Shown here: one piece after another, positions 1 to 5,541 of the stretch
Numbering within the stretch: the first letter of the stretch is position 1
Layout: the number at the start of each line of letters is the position of its first letter
Assembly: GCF_001704615.3 (NCBI RefSeq)
Contig: NZ_CP029390.2
Coordinates: 1-7,173, forward strand
Direction of reading: 5' to 3'
DNA from: Acinetobacter defluvii
Lineage (GTDB): Bacteria > Pseudomonadota > Gammaproteobacteria > Pseudomonadales > Moraxellaceae
Length of the DNA: 7,173 nt
Made by a program: the position numbers and the translations under genes
Notes under the pieces: model-generated
What the model was told of the DNA's origin: nothing
Database searches by the model: none
Seen by the model: the letters and a program-made list of their open reading frames with translations, nothing else

Positions 1-136
1 AATCATCAAAAACATTGGCAAGAAGTATCAAATCCGTTCATAAAAAAGCCGACTTGTTTCCAAGTCGGCTTTTTAGGTTTTGCGTCCCAATTTTTTATAG
101 CATAACTTTTTGAAATATAAAACTATTTATGAGTAC
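1..136. other. Left flank, gene-poor, with one terminator
   Basis: I see no complete gene here. On the + strand one frame is open from the window edge to a TAA at 41-43 (tail residues IIKNIGKKYQIRS), directly followed by the hairpin at 43-74. That arrangement would suit the 3' end of a gene lying outside the window. However, if the sequence is circular, an in-frame TAA sits two codons before position 1 (7169-7171), so the tail would then be meaningless. The rest is AT-rich spacer leading to the first pdif site. Confidence 0.4.
43..74. terminator. Bidirectional Rho-independent terminator
   Basis: A perfect 14-bp inverted repeat, AAAAAGCCGACTTG at 43-56 and its complement at 61-74, closes a TTTC loop. 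The GC-rich 9-bp core is flanked by A5 on one side and T5 on the other, so it can stop transcription in both directions. Leftward transcripts from the XRE module at 175-844 would run into it. Confidence 0.8.
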
Positions 137-164
137 GTTTCGTATAAGCTCTATTATGTTAAAT
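137..164 (+). repeat. pdif site 1 (XerC/XerD), C-to-D on + strand
   Basis: XerC arm GTTTCGTATAA (10 of 11 match to the best arm in this window), spacer GCTCTA, XerD arm TTATGTTAAAT (11 of 11). It marks the left edge of the XRE module; the stop codon of the 106-aa gene lies only 10 bp inside. Its spacer is shared with no other site in the window, so a recombination partner must be elsewhere or is lost. Confidence 0.9.
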
Positions 165-174
165 AGGGGAAAAA

Positions 175-495
175 TTAGGGTAACTCGATATTTAACTGCT
201 TTAACCTTTTCTTTGCTATTTCTTGCTGGTCAGGATTAAACAAAGCAGAATATTCAGGTTTTAAAATGAGATATTCGACTGTTAACTTTAAAGCTTCTGG
301 TCCTCTTGAATATAGTTCTGTAAAACCATCAGGTATTTTACTTGATGAAATTAATAGTCGATTGGCTGTTTCAATTCCTCCGTACTGATCAAGCATTTTT
401 TTAAATCTTGTTGGTTTATACGGTGGAGTAAGCTCTTTTGACTTATCGTAGATTTGTCGCATTTCTTCATTAAATTTTTGTTCTACTTCAAACAT
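175..495 (-). CDS. Hypothetical 106-aa soluble protein in XRE pdif module
   Basis: Its function is not known to me. The protein is acidic to neutral, without signal peptide or membrane segment, and predicted to be largely helical. The stretch from about residue 26 (YKPTRF, then a GG-containing helix, GFTEL, LTVEYLILKPEY, LFNPDQQEIAKKRL) resembles, from memory, a compact unit that recurs as small stand-alone proteins and as a tail of larger proteins in many bacteria; that resemblance is not checked. The ATG at 493-495 is preceded by AGAGG five bases upstream, a good ribosome binding site. It lies 34 nt downstream of the XRE regulator on the same strand, so the two probably form an operon read leftward, and it ends 10 bp before pdif site 1. 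With the regulator it could be a two-gene addiction-type or regulatory pair, but no toxin motif is visible. Confidence 0.75.
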   Translation of the reverse strand: MFEVEQKFNEEMRQIYDKSKELTPPYKPTRFKKMLDQYGGIETANRLLISSSKIPDGFTELYSRGPEALKLTVEYLILKPEYSALFNPDQQEIAKKRLKQLNIELP

Positions 496-529
496 ATTAA
501 CCTCTATTTTTTAATTCTTTAAAGCGAAA

Positions 530-844
530 TTACCATTCAATGTTAATGCTTTTAGCACCACGATTTTTTAATTCTTTAATTAAGTCCTCTACAGATAAGT
601 CTTCAATACTATTTGAGGATTTTAAATTAACTCTAGTACCTGTAGATAGGTAATCGTTCAATTTTCTCCAAGTTTCTTGACTTGGTACTGAGTAGTAGTT
701 TTCATGACAAGTATGTTCATAACGTCCTATCATTACTGTATTTATACCAATTGCTTCTGCAAGCTCTGTATTTGTTAATCCTTTTTTCTCACGTTCTTGT
801 TTTAAAGCAATGTGGAAATCATTAGAATCTCTAGGAGGTAACAT
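530..844 (-). CDS. XRE-family helix-turn-helix regulator
   Basis: A 104-aa putative DNA-binding repressor. The helix-turn-helix spans about residues 10-45 from the chosen ATG: FHIALKQEREKKGL, then TNTELAEAIGINTVMIGRYE, the classical XRE/Cro pattern with a Q/E-R-E-K-KGLT entry helix and the recognition helix around INTVMIGRYE. The second half (about residues 55-104) has a helix-rich acidic segment (SIEDLSVEDLIKELKNRG) that may mediate dimers or bind a partner. I chose the ATG at 842-844 because AAGAG stands seven bases upstream; a TTG start at 883 would add 13 residues without a good ribosome site. It is the first gene of a leftward pair with the 106-aa gene, 114 bp from pdif site 2. AGTATT half-sites lie just upstream, which would fit autorepression. 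Confidence 0.85.
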   Translation of the reverse strand: MLPPRDSNDFHIALKQEREKKGLTNTELAEAIGINTVMIGRYEHTCHENYYSVPSQETWRKLNDYLSTGTRVNLKSSNSIEDLSVEDLIKELKNRGAKSINIEW

Positions 845-846
845 AA

Positions 847-901
847 AAATACTCTTAAATGTTTTAGTGGTTAAAATATACAATAGTATTAAAGAGTATT
901 T
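847..901. promoter_or_regulatory. Candidate operator/promoter of the XRE gene
   Basis: A 10-bp perfect inverted repeat, AAATACTCTT at 847-856 and AAGAGTATTT at 892-901, brackets the start region. AGTATT also occurs twice in direct orientation one helical turn apart (885-890 and 895-900). On the - strand TTGATC, a 17-bp gap and TATTGT give a plausible weak promoter reading into the gene. Half-sites overlapping it are what an autoregulating XRE repressor would use. The link to this regulator is inference. Confidence 0.4.
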
Positions 902-958
902 AGATCAAGTATTTTTTGAAATTATTTTTATCTATAGAGTTTTTTTAAGCTTTCCTAA

Positions 959-986
959 AATTAACATAATACACCTTATACGAAAT
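959..986 (-). repeat. pdif site 2 (XerC/XerD), C-to-D on - strand
   Basis: Read on the - strand: XerC arm ATTTCGTATAA (11 of 11), spacer GGTGTA, XerD arm TTATGTTAATT (10 of 11). It lies upstream of the XRE gene and separates the module from the backbone. The spacer is identical to that of site 6 (6777-6804), in the same orientation. Confidence 0.92.
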
Positions 987-1025
987 GCTTTGATTTATCC
1001 CTTCTAAATCATTATCTTACTTTGA

Positions 1026-1062
1026 GCCGTTCCAGTATTCAGCGCACTGGAACGGCTTTTTT
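1026..1062 (+). terminator. Strong Rho-independent terminator, rightward
   Basis: A perfect 11-bp stem, GCCGTTCCAGT at 1026-1036 and ACTGGAACGGC at 1046-1056, has a 9-nt loop and is followed by T6 on the + strand. On the - strand no T-run follows, so it does not end the repB operon. No + strand gene reads into it from the present module; see findings. Confidence 0.8.
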
Positions 1063-1132
1063 GTGACTATTCACGTTCCACGCCTATTCTTTGATCAATG
1101 TTTCACGGTTTTAATTAAATAAACTGAATAAT

Positions 1133-1420
1133 TCAATCTGCACGATTTAAGCGATTATCTTGAATAAGATCATCCAATTTATCTTCTAAATCTTCAATCT
1201 TATATTTGAGCGATAAAATAGAATTTTTTAAACGCTCATTTTCAGGAGCATCAGGATTTTTTAATTGATTAAAAATTTCTAATAATTCGTTGCGATTAGT
1301 GCTTAACCTTTCAATGTCACTTTCAATAGCCATTCTTGGTGTCCACAGAGCAAGTAAAATTTGCTCATAGTCTTTGAGTTCTTGATGGCTCATTGCATCT
1401 AATTCAGCTCTAGTTTTCAT
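1133..1420 (-). CDS. Coiled-coil protein translationally coupled to repB
   Basis: A 95-aa protein of unknown function. Most of it is predicted heptad-type helix: residues 10-30 and a long segment from about 32 to 90 with E/K/N/L-rich repeats (SDIERLSTNRNELLEIF, LKYKIEDLEDKLDDLIQDN). There is no signal peptide, membrane span or enzyme motif. The start codon overlaps the repB stop as ATGA, so ribosomes finishing repB can restart here; this fixes the start. Such a small gene directly behind rep suggests a role in copy control, partition or Rep interaction, but that is inference from position only. It is the last gene of the leftward operon; I see no convincing leftward terminator between its stop and pdif site 2. 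Confidence 0.8.
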   Translation of the reverse strand: MKTRAELDAMSHQELKDYEQILLALWTPRMAIESDIERLSTNRNELLEIFNQLKNPDAPENERLKNSILSLKYKIEDLEDKLDDLIQDNRLNRAD

Positions 1421-2367
1421 GGTTTAAAATCCGTCTTGCTATGAAGAGCTTTAAAAATCCGCTTTGCTGTTTCCTCTCTTACACTTTTCGGATCTCGTAA
1501 GATGCCACTAATCCAAAGGGCAAAACTAGGATAGTCCTGGAAGTTACTTAGGTCTGATAGCTCAGAAAGTTTAGATAAAATAGCACTGTACTTGTTAATT
1601 TGAGCATCAGACAGGTTGCAGAACATATCTATTGTTTTTGGATCTCGCTCAGGAGCTATTAATTTTGGCTTAGATTTTTCTTTCACAGTGAACTTAAAGC
1701 CGACAACAGAACGTCCTTTTTTAACTGGACTATAGTCAACTGTTACATCGGTAAATTCATTAATTTCATCTAATGAGCTCTTCAAAACTCTTCGTTTTAA
1801 GTTCCTCAAATCTCTATAAGATTCTGGTAAACCAAACTCTGTAAACATTTCATCTAGCGTTAATTCAAAGCCATTTTTTGCCTGATTTTTTTTCGCTAAA
1901 TGGTAAAAATCTATTGAGTAGTCTTTTTTTAATTTTAGAACTACATCTTTTTTATAACGAGTGTATGGATTGTATTTATCTAAAATTTTCAACATCACCA
2001 AAACAATAGATGTAAACCTTAAAGATATCCCTGCATCTTCATAAGTAGCATCAATTACCCAGTTAGAGTAGACCTTTTTCCCCCTATCATTAACGTATGA
2101 AAAGGACCGATCTACTAGTTTTTTTGACGCATTTTCAATTTGTTTATAAGCAGAATTGACTTTGATACCACAGTCATCAGCAAATTGTTGAGCAGATATT
2201 AAGATTTGATCTTGTTCACTTGCATCGACATTTCTAGCAATCGGAGAAGCCATAATTAAAATTCTTTTTTCATCTACAGACATGCTTTTAAAGCATTCAG
2301 TAACTTTGTTTTGAATAGCCATTGTTGTTACTGGATAAGATTTATCATAACTATTTTCTTTATTCAT
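1417..2367 (-). CDS. repB: RepB, Rep_3-family replication initiator
   Basis: A 316-aa initiator that should bind the iterons upstream and open the plasmid origin. It has the layout of Rep_3 proteins (Pfam Rep_3, initiator replication protein): a first winged-helix domain at about residues 15-140, including TECFKSMSVDEKRILIMASPIA, SAQQFADDCGI and the RFTSIVLVMLKILDKYNPYTRYKK stretch, and a second winged-helix domain at about 145-235, including FYHLAKKNQAKNGFELTLDEM and LRNLKRRVLKSSLDEINEFTDV, where iteron contact is expected. Residues 240-316 are a variable tail. Length is normal for Acinetobacter RepB proteins. The ATG at 2365-2367 fits the family N-terminus although its ribosome site is weak. 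It is followed with a 4-nt overlap by the coiled-coil gene. Control by RepB itself is suggested by inverted half-iterons in its leader. The replicon group cannot be assigned without comparison. Confidence 0.95.
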   Translation of the reverse strand: MNKENSYDKSYPVTTMAIQNKVTECFKSMSVDEKRILIMASPIARNVDASEQDQILISAQQFADDCGIKVNSAYKQIENASKKLVDRSFSYVNDRGKKVYSNWVIDATYEDAGISLRFTSIVLVMLKILDKYNPYTRYKKDVVLKLKKDYSIDFYHLAKKNQAKNGFELTLDEMFTEFGLPESYRDLRNLKRRVLKSSLDEINEFTDVTVDYSPVKKGRSVVGFKFTVKEKSKPKLIAPERDPKTIDMFCNLSDAQINKYSAILSKLSELSDLSNFQDYPSFALWISGILRDPKSVREETAKRIFKALHSKTDFKP

Positions 2368-2403
2368 TCAGATATCAAACCTTATAAAAAATGAACATGA
2401 TTT

Positions 2404-2452
2404 TTGTACCCTTATGAGAAAACAATGTACACCAATAAACATAAGGGTACAA
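2404..2452. promoter_or_regulatory. Inverted half-iterons, likely repB operator
   Basis: TTGTACCCTTAT at 2404-2415 and its exact complement at 2441-2452 form a perfect 12-bp inverted repeat with 25 bp between, just upstream of repB. Both arms carry the iteron core TTGTACCCTT. In iteron plasmids such inverted copies bind Rep dimers and repress rep transcription. The stretch 2396-2413 is also a 16-of-18 match to the iteron core. Exact promoter boxes are not clear to me. Confidence 0.7.
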
Positions 2453-2567
2453 TAATTTATTTGTACCCTTTATCATGCTATTTGTACCCTTTAATCATGC
2501 TATTTGTACCCTTTTAAACGATAAAATCATGCTATTTGTACCCTTTATCATGCTATTTGTACCCTTT
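2453..2567 (+). repeat. Iteron array of the replication origin
   Basis: Four identical 21-bp direct repeats containing CATGCTATTTGTACCCTT start at 2472, 2494, 2526 and 2547. A fifth, degenerate copy (TTTATTTGTACCCTT) lies at about 2456-2470. Start-to-start steps are 22, 32 and 21 bp, that is two, three and two helical turns, which keeps the copies on one face of the DNA. These are the expected RepB binding sites. The array directly upstream of repB and the AT-rich stretch beyond it place the origin here. Confidence 0.92.
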
Positions 2568-2609
2568 TAACGCTTGAAACTATTGCTGCATAAGGTTTTC
2601 AGAGGGTCT

Positions 2610-2629
2610 AAAAGCTTTTAAAAGCTTTT
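2610..2629. repeat. Tandem AAAAGCTTTT palindromes, candidate unwinding element
   Basis: AAAAGCTTTT occurs twice back to back, 43 bp beyond the last iteron, within an AT-rich run. AT-rich tandem repeats beside iterons are typical of origin melting sites. This role is inferred from position. Confidence 0.45.
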
Positions 2630-2669
2630 TAAAAGAATAAAAGGGAATTTATTTCCAAAGTGAGTTATT

Positions 2670-2745
2670 AAAACTGCCCTTGGTACTCGCTAAAGCTCGT
2701 ACTCTATTGAAGCTCGTTTCACTCGCTTCGTGGGGGCAGTTTTTT
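2670..2745 (+). terminator. Long-loop terminator-like hairpin
   Basis: AAAACTGCCC at 2670-2679 pairs with GGGCAGTTTT at 2734-2743, followed by TT, giving T6 after the stem. The 54-nt loop can fold further (GAAGC at 2709-2713 with GCTTC at 2725-2729). It may end a rightward transcript, but no rightward gene is visible upstream. Confidence 0.4.
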
Positions 2746-2832
2746 GCATATATGATCAAGGATTCAAAAAGCAAAACATGAATAATGCATTCGCTATGCT
2801 CATGCTTTTTGACGAGCAAAAGCATCAATACT

Positions 2833-2940
2833 TCGCTCGTAGACACTCGCTAATCACTGTCCCCAGTAATTCAATAAAAAACGGTTTTTCAGAGGGGGAA
2901 TAAGCAAACTTTCGTTGTGTCGCTCGTAGATACTCGCTAA
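2833..2940. repeat. Two 21-bp direct repeats with a CGCTCGTAGA core
   Basis: The 21-bp units at 2833-2853 and 2920-2940 differ at one base (CGCTCGTAGACACTCGCTAA against a T at the C of ACAC). A shorter relative, TACTCGCTAAAGCTCGTACTC, occurs split at 2684-2704. Copies are 87 bp apart and lie in noncoding DNA, so selection on a protein does not explain them. Confidence 0.7.
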
Positions 2941-3049
2941 AAGGCTCTCATTTGCGTTCTAAGCGATTTTATTTTTATCAACTATAGTTTTACTGTATTT
3001 CTATCAAAAGTCGCTAAAACCCCCGTTTTTTTGCGCTTAAATGGGATTT

Positions 3050-4702
3050 CTAAGGCGTGTAGTCATGGTTATTGTCATTTTCTGGCTTTTTAGGCTCATT
3101 TCTCTGCTGTTTTTCTTGTTCTTGGCGTCTTACAAATGCCAAATGTTCTTGTTGCTCTCGTTCTTGTGCATAGCGTTGTTCTTGTTGCTCTCGTTCTTTA
3201 CGTAACTGCTGTTCTCTAGATTCACGATCTTTTCGGTCGTTTTCGAGCTGTATTGCTCTTTTTTGGGAAAACTCTTGCTGCGCTTCGGTCTCAATTTTTT
3301 TTGTAAAAGCCGCATGCAATTCTTGGATTTTTAGATCTTCCATTTCTTCTGCATATAGTCGCTTTTGTTTTTCACCATTTTGAGGACTAAAGTATTTATT
3401 TCCATAGTTATCTTCTTCAAATATATAACTATTTATGATCTCCAGTCTTTGATCGCGTACATACTCTTGATACTCAGTTTCTCTGCGTGATATTTCAGAA
3501 ATTTGATGATCTATATTTGAAATTTGATCATTAAGTTTTCGTTGTTTAACAGTGATGTTCGGTTCGTCAAATTTTGCAAAAGACTTTTTAGGCTGGAGCA
3601 GCTGATTTTCTTCTGTCCATTTATTTAAATGATCAGAATATCTCTCTTTTTTTTCTATTTCACTAAGACCAGAAATATGCTTTTGGATGTCTAGTTGGGT
3701 GTTGTGTTGGTCGATCAGGTCATTTATTTGATTGATCCATTTTGTTTTAAAAAATAAAGGCTCTTTTTTGCGTAGTTCTGATATTGCAGAACTCATCGTG
3801 TCTAATTTTGTTGTTAATTTTGATAATTCTTCATTTTGGAATTCATAAAGTTTCTGAGAAGTTTTTTCTGAATACTCAGCTTGAGAGTATTGAAACTGAA
3901 GCTCACTTCGTACTTTTTGAACAAGATCCTCAGATACTTTGATGTTTTCATCCAGTGCGATGACCTTTTTGATTTTTAAATTACGTAGCTTAATTTCATC
4001 ATTTTTCAGACTAATTTCTGTAAATATCCCTCGTCTCCGGAGGTATGTCGCTTGAGGACCTTCGTGCTGAGTTGCTTCTAGGTCACTTTCCTGGTCTTCA
4101 TAACTTCTGTGATCGACACGTTCATCAAATCCATTTTGTTCCAGGTGATGATTGCATAACTCTGCAAATGATTCTCTCCAGTGGCTTACAGTTTCTGTGC
4201 CATTGTCACGACTGAAGTCCCTATATTTTTTTGCTGAAAAGCCACCCTGCTCATTAATACTTCGGGTTGTGAACATGATGTGTGCATGGTAGTTGCGTTC
4301 ATCACTTCCACTGTCTGTATGAGGTGCATGAATAGCAGCATCAACGATGACACCGTATTTTTTAACGAGGTTTCGGCAAAGTTCATTGAGCATATTTTCA
4401 CGCTGTTCAGCGTTTAACTCACTGGGAAATGCAATCTCAAACTCTCTTGCAAGTAATGCATCTTTTCTACGTTCAACCTTTTCGACTTCATTCCAAAGTG
4501 TTTGGCGCTTGAGTAACTCAGTATTTGTATTTTCAGGTGCATAGATTTTTGTAAATTCGACACCAGTTTTTCTTGTGTAGTCTTGTTCTTTTCCATAAAA
4601 ATCGCATACCAATTTTTCACTTGAACGATATGCAGCACAAGCAACGGCCGATCGTCCATTACCTCTACTAATCGTTTTAACTGAAAAATGATATATCGCC
4701 AT
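3050..4702 (-). CDS. mobA: MobA/MobL-type relaxase (MOBQ)
   Basis: A 550-aa DNA relaxase that should nick the transferred strand at the adjacent oriT and stay bound through a tyrosine. The N-terminal relaxase domain covers about residues 1-225. It starts MAIYHFSVKTISRGNGRSA as in RSF1010 MobA and places the likely nucleophile at Tyr25 (AAYRSSEKL). The metal-binding motif is H125-A-P-H128-T-D130 followed by N137-Y-H139-A-H141. HRSYEDQ at 198-204 and THEG-like QHEG at 212-215 close the domain. The rest is long coiled coil, ending in a Q/E/R-rich tail (about 490-535) with an 11-residue repeat containing REQQE, encoded by a 33-bp period near 3145-3200. There is no primase domain, unlike RSF1010 MobA. 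The ATG at 4700-4702 matches the family start. The gene diverges from mobC across oriT. Confidence 0.95.
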   Translation of the reverse strand: MAIYHFSVKTISRGNGRSAVACAAYRSSEKLVCDFYGKEQDYTRKTGVEFTKIYAPENTNTELLKRQTLWNEVEKVERRKDALLAREFEIAFPSELNAEQRENMLNELCRNLVKKYGVIVDAAIHAPHTDSGSDERNYHAHIMFTTRSINEQGGFSAKKYRDFSRDNGTETVSHWRESFAELCNHHLEQNGFDERVDHRSYEDQESDLEATQHEGPQATYLRRRGIFTEISLKNDEIKLRNLKIKKVIALDENIKVSEDLVQKVRSELQFQYSQAEYSEKTSQKLYEFQNEELSKLTTKLDTMSSAISELRKKEPLFFKTKWINQINDLIDQHNTQLDIQKHISGLSEIEKKERYSDHLNKWTEENQLLQPKKSFAKFDEPNITVKQRKLNDQISNIDHQISEISRRETEYQEYVRDQRLEIINSYIFEEDNYGNKYFSPQNGEKQKRLYAEEMEDLKIQELHAAFTKKIETEAQQEFSQKRAIQLENDRKDRESREQQLRKEREQQEQRYAQEREQQEHLAFVRRQEQEKQQRNEPKKPENDNNHDYTP

Positions 4703-4718
4703 TTTGCTTTTGCTCTTT

Positions 4719-4760
4719 ATTTCGATTTATCGAAATTACCAACATGTATATGTTGGTCAG
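4719..4760. promoter_or_regulatory. mobA promoter with two palindromic operators
   Basis: Two palindromes stand side by side just upstream of mobA: ATTTCGAT/ATCGAAAT at 4719-4736 (2-nt centre) and ACCAACAT/ATGTTGGT at 4738-4757 (4-nt centre). On the - strand CTGACC (4755-4760), a 16-bp gap and TAATTT (4733-4738) form a plausible promoter, so both palindromes would overlap it. This fits repression by MobA or MobC, which is inference. Confidence 0.45.
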
Positions 4761-4769
4761 GGGATTACA

Positions 4770-4826
4770 AAGGGGATTTACCCCTTGTCGCACCATTGGA
4801 TGAAATCCAATGGCTAAGTGCGCCCT
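4770..4826 (+). other. oriT: Origin of transfer (oriT) with RSF1010-like nic
   Basis: A 9-bp inverted repeat, CCATTGGAT at 4793-4801 and ATCCAATGG at 4805-4813 with a GAA loop, is followed after one base by TAAGTGCGCCCT (4815-4826). This is the nic consensus of RSF1010/R1162-type MOBQ oriTs. By that precedent the nick falls between G4822 and C4823 on the shown strand. A further short palindrome, AAGGGG at 4770-4775 with CCCCTT at 4781-4786, lies beside it. Its place between mobA and mobC supports the call. Confidence 0.9.
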
Positions 4827-4855
4827 TCGGGAAAACCACGATAGCATGGGCTGTC

Positions 4856-4884
4856 TTGAATTTCAATTCAAACAGACCTATGCT
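4856..4884 (+). promoter_or_regulatory. Candidate mobC promoter with palindrome
   Basis: TTGAAT (4856-4861), a 17-bp gap and TATGCT (4879-4884) make a plausible promoter 30 bp before mobC. A 16-bp palindrome, TTGAATT/AATTCAA at 4856-4871, overlaps its -35 box and spacer, so the promoter may be repressed by a dimeric protein. Confidence 0.4.
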
Positions 4885-4913
4885 TGAGGGGGATTCCTTG
4901 AGATGGTGATGGT

Positions 4914-5216
4914 ATGAGTGTTGAAACTTTAGAGCAAAAAATTGCAAAGCAAGAAGAACGATTAAGACAACTAAAAGCACAAAAACAAGCTATTGCTGCT
5001 CGTGAAAAAAAGAAAAATTCTGATCGACAAAGAAAAGATGATACTAGACGTAAAATTCTACTGGGAGCTTGGGTTCTAAACAAACTGAAAAATGATGAAT
5101 CTTTTAAGGGTCAACTAACCGATTTTGAAAAGTTTTTAAGCACGGAAAGTAAGACTGAAGAAAATAGGCAGAAAGATAAAGATCTTTTTAATGGCGTTAT
5201 ATGGAATAACACCTAA
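4914..5216 (+). CDS. mobC: MobC-like mobilisation accessory protein
   Basis: A 100-aa small basic protein expected to help MobA bind or melt oriT. Residues 1-35 are a charged coiled coil (LEQKIAKQEERLRQLKAQKQAIAAREKK), followed by the DDTRRKILLGAWVLNKL segment (about 42-58), which recalls the TRRKI-LGA motif of small MobC/TraD-like accessory proteins of MOBQ systems; that family placement is from memory of the motif. The start at 4914 is the usual one for the coiled coil, although the ribosome site (GAG or GGTGATGG) is not ideal. Two out-of-frame ATGs just before it form a mini frame (ATGGTGATGGTATGA) whose stop overlaps the start, which may couple initiation. Divergent from mobA, with oriT between. 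The stop codon abuts pdif site 8. Confidence 0.8.
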   Translation: MSVETLEQKIAKQEERLRQLKAQKQAIAAREKKKNSDRQRKDDTRRKILLGAWVLNKLKNDESFKGQLTDFEKFLSTESKTEENRQKDKDLFNGVIWNNT

Positions 5217-5244
5217 ATTTCGCATATGAGATTTTGTATTAAAT
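5217..5244 (+). repeat. pdif site 8 (degenerate), C-to-D on + strand
   Basis: XerC arm ATTTCGCATAT (9 of 11), spacer GAGATT, XerD arm TTGTATTAAAT (9 of 11), total length exactly 28 bp. By itself it is a weak match, but the spacer is identical to that of site 7 (6833-6860), and it lies exactly at the backbone to toxin-antitoxin boundary, one base after the mobC stop. Both points support a real, diverged site. Confidence 0.65.
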
Positions 5245-5273
5245 AAAAAAACAATCCCCTAAAAATAGGGGAT
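5244..5273 (-). terminator. Terminator of the yefM-yoeB operon
   Basis: ATCCCCTA at 5254-5261 pairs with TAGGGGAT at 5266-5273 around AAAA. On the - strand the stem is followed by TTGT7-like sequence, which gives a leftward Rho-independent terminator 4 bp past the toxin stop. It keeps toxin transcripts from running antisense into mobC. Confidence 0.8.
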
Positions 5274-5277
5274 CTTG

Positions 5278-5541
5278 TTAGTAATGGAATCGACATTGAA
5301 TTATAGAGATTCGTTCATCTGTCACTTCATAAACTAATCTATGCTTTTCATCAATCCTACGACTCCAAAATCCTGAAAGATTAGCTTTTAAAGGTTCTGG
5401 TTTTCCTGTTCCTTCAAAAGGTGTTCGCTGACATTCTTTGATTAAGGTATTAATACGCTTAAGTATCTTTTTATCCTGTGTCTGCCAATAGATATATTCA
5501 TCCCAGGCATTATCAGTCCATTCGACGTTACGATTCGTCAT
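5278..5541 (-). CDS. yoeB: YoeB/Txe-family mRNA interferase toxin
   Basis: An 87-aa ribosome-dependent endoribonuclease toxin with the RelE fold. It is close to E. coli YoeB (84 aa): NVEWTDNAWDEYIYWQTQDKK, RTPFEGTGKPEPLKANLSGFW, SRRIDEKHRLVYEV and the end CRFHY. The YoeB catalytic residues E46, R65, H83 and Y84 map to E49, R68, H86 and Y87 here, so an active toxin is expected. I chose the ATG at 5539-5541, preceded by GAGAG; a TTG two codons earlier is less likely. It overlaps the antitoxin gene by 14 nt, which couples translation and keeps toxin below antitoxin. A terminator follows directly. The operon fills the segment between pdif sites 8 and 3. Confidence 0.95.
   Translation of the reverse strand: MTNRNVEWTDNAWDEYIYWQTQDKKILKRINTLIKECQRTPFEGTGKPEPLKANLSGFWSRRIDEKHRLVYEVTDERISIIQCRFHY

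Larger units (their letters stand above)
2568..3049. other. Gene-free origin-side region between iterons and mobA
   Basis: About 480 bp without a credible gene. It begins with an AT-rich stretch (about 2606-2655) that includes a tandem AAAAGCTTTT palindrome and could be the unwinding element. Then come a long hairpin with T6 (2670-2745), a weaker hairpin (AAAAAGC at 2766-2772, GCTTTTT at 2804-2810), two copies of a 21-bp repeat, and a short repeat TTTTCAGAGGG at 2596-2606 and 2887-2897. A 65-codon open frame at 2649-2846 on the - strand has a GTG start, no ribosome site and runs through the hairpin, so I do not call it. Confidence 0.6.

Noticed and set aside
810..1007. Rightward 65-codon open frame ending 18 bp before the terminator at 1026, with AGGAGGT at 833-839 inside
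   Set aside because: It is antisense to the XRE start region, crosses pdif site 2, and the AGGAGGT is the complement of Pro-Pro codons with no start codon at proper distance.
2649..2846. Leftward 65-codon open frame in the origin-side region
   Set aside because: GTG start without ribosome site, runs through a hairpin and one copy of the 21-bp repeats; composition not protein-like.
3016..3029. AAAAC, CCCC, GTTTT as a mobA terminator
   Set aside because: Only a 5-bp AT-rich stem; on the mobA transcript the following sequence is not a clean T-run.
3130..4659. Several open frames of 60-80 codons inside mobA on both strands
   Set aside because: Shadows of the relaxase gene, which has clear family motifs in its own frame.
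4688..5083. Open frames across the oriT region and antisense to mobC
   Set aside because: They cover oriT palindromes or the opposite strand of mobC and have no supporting ribosome sites or motifs.
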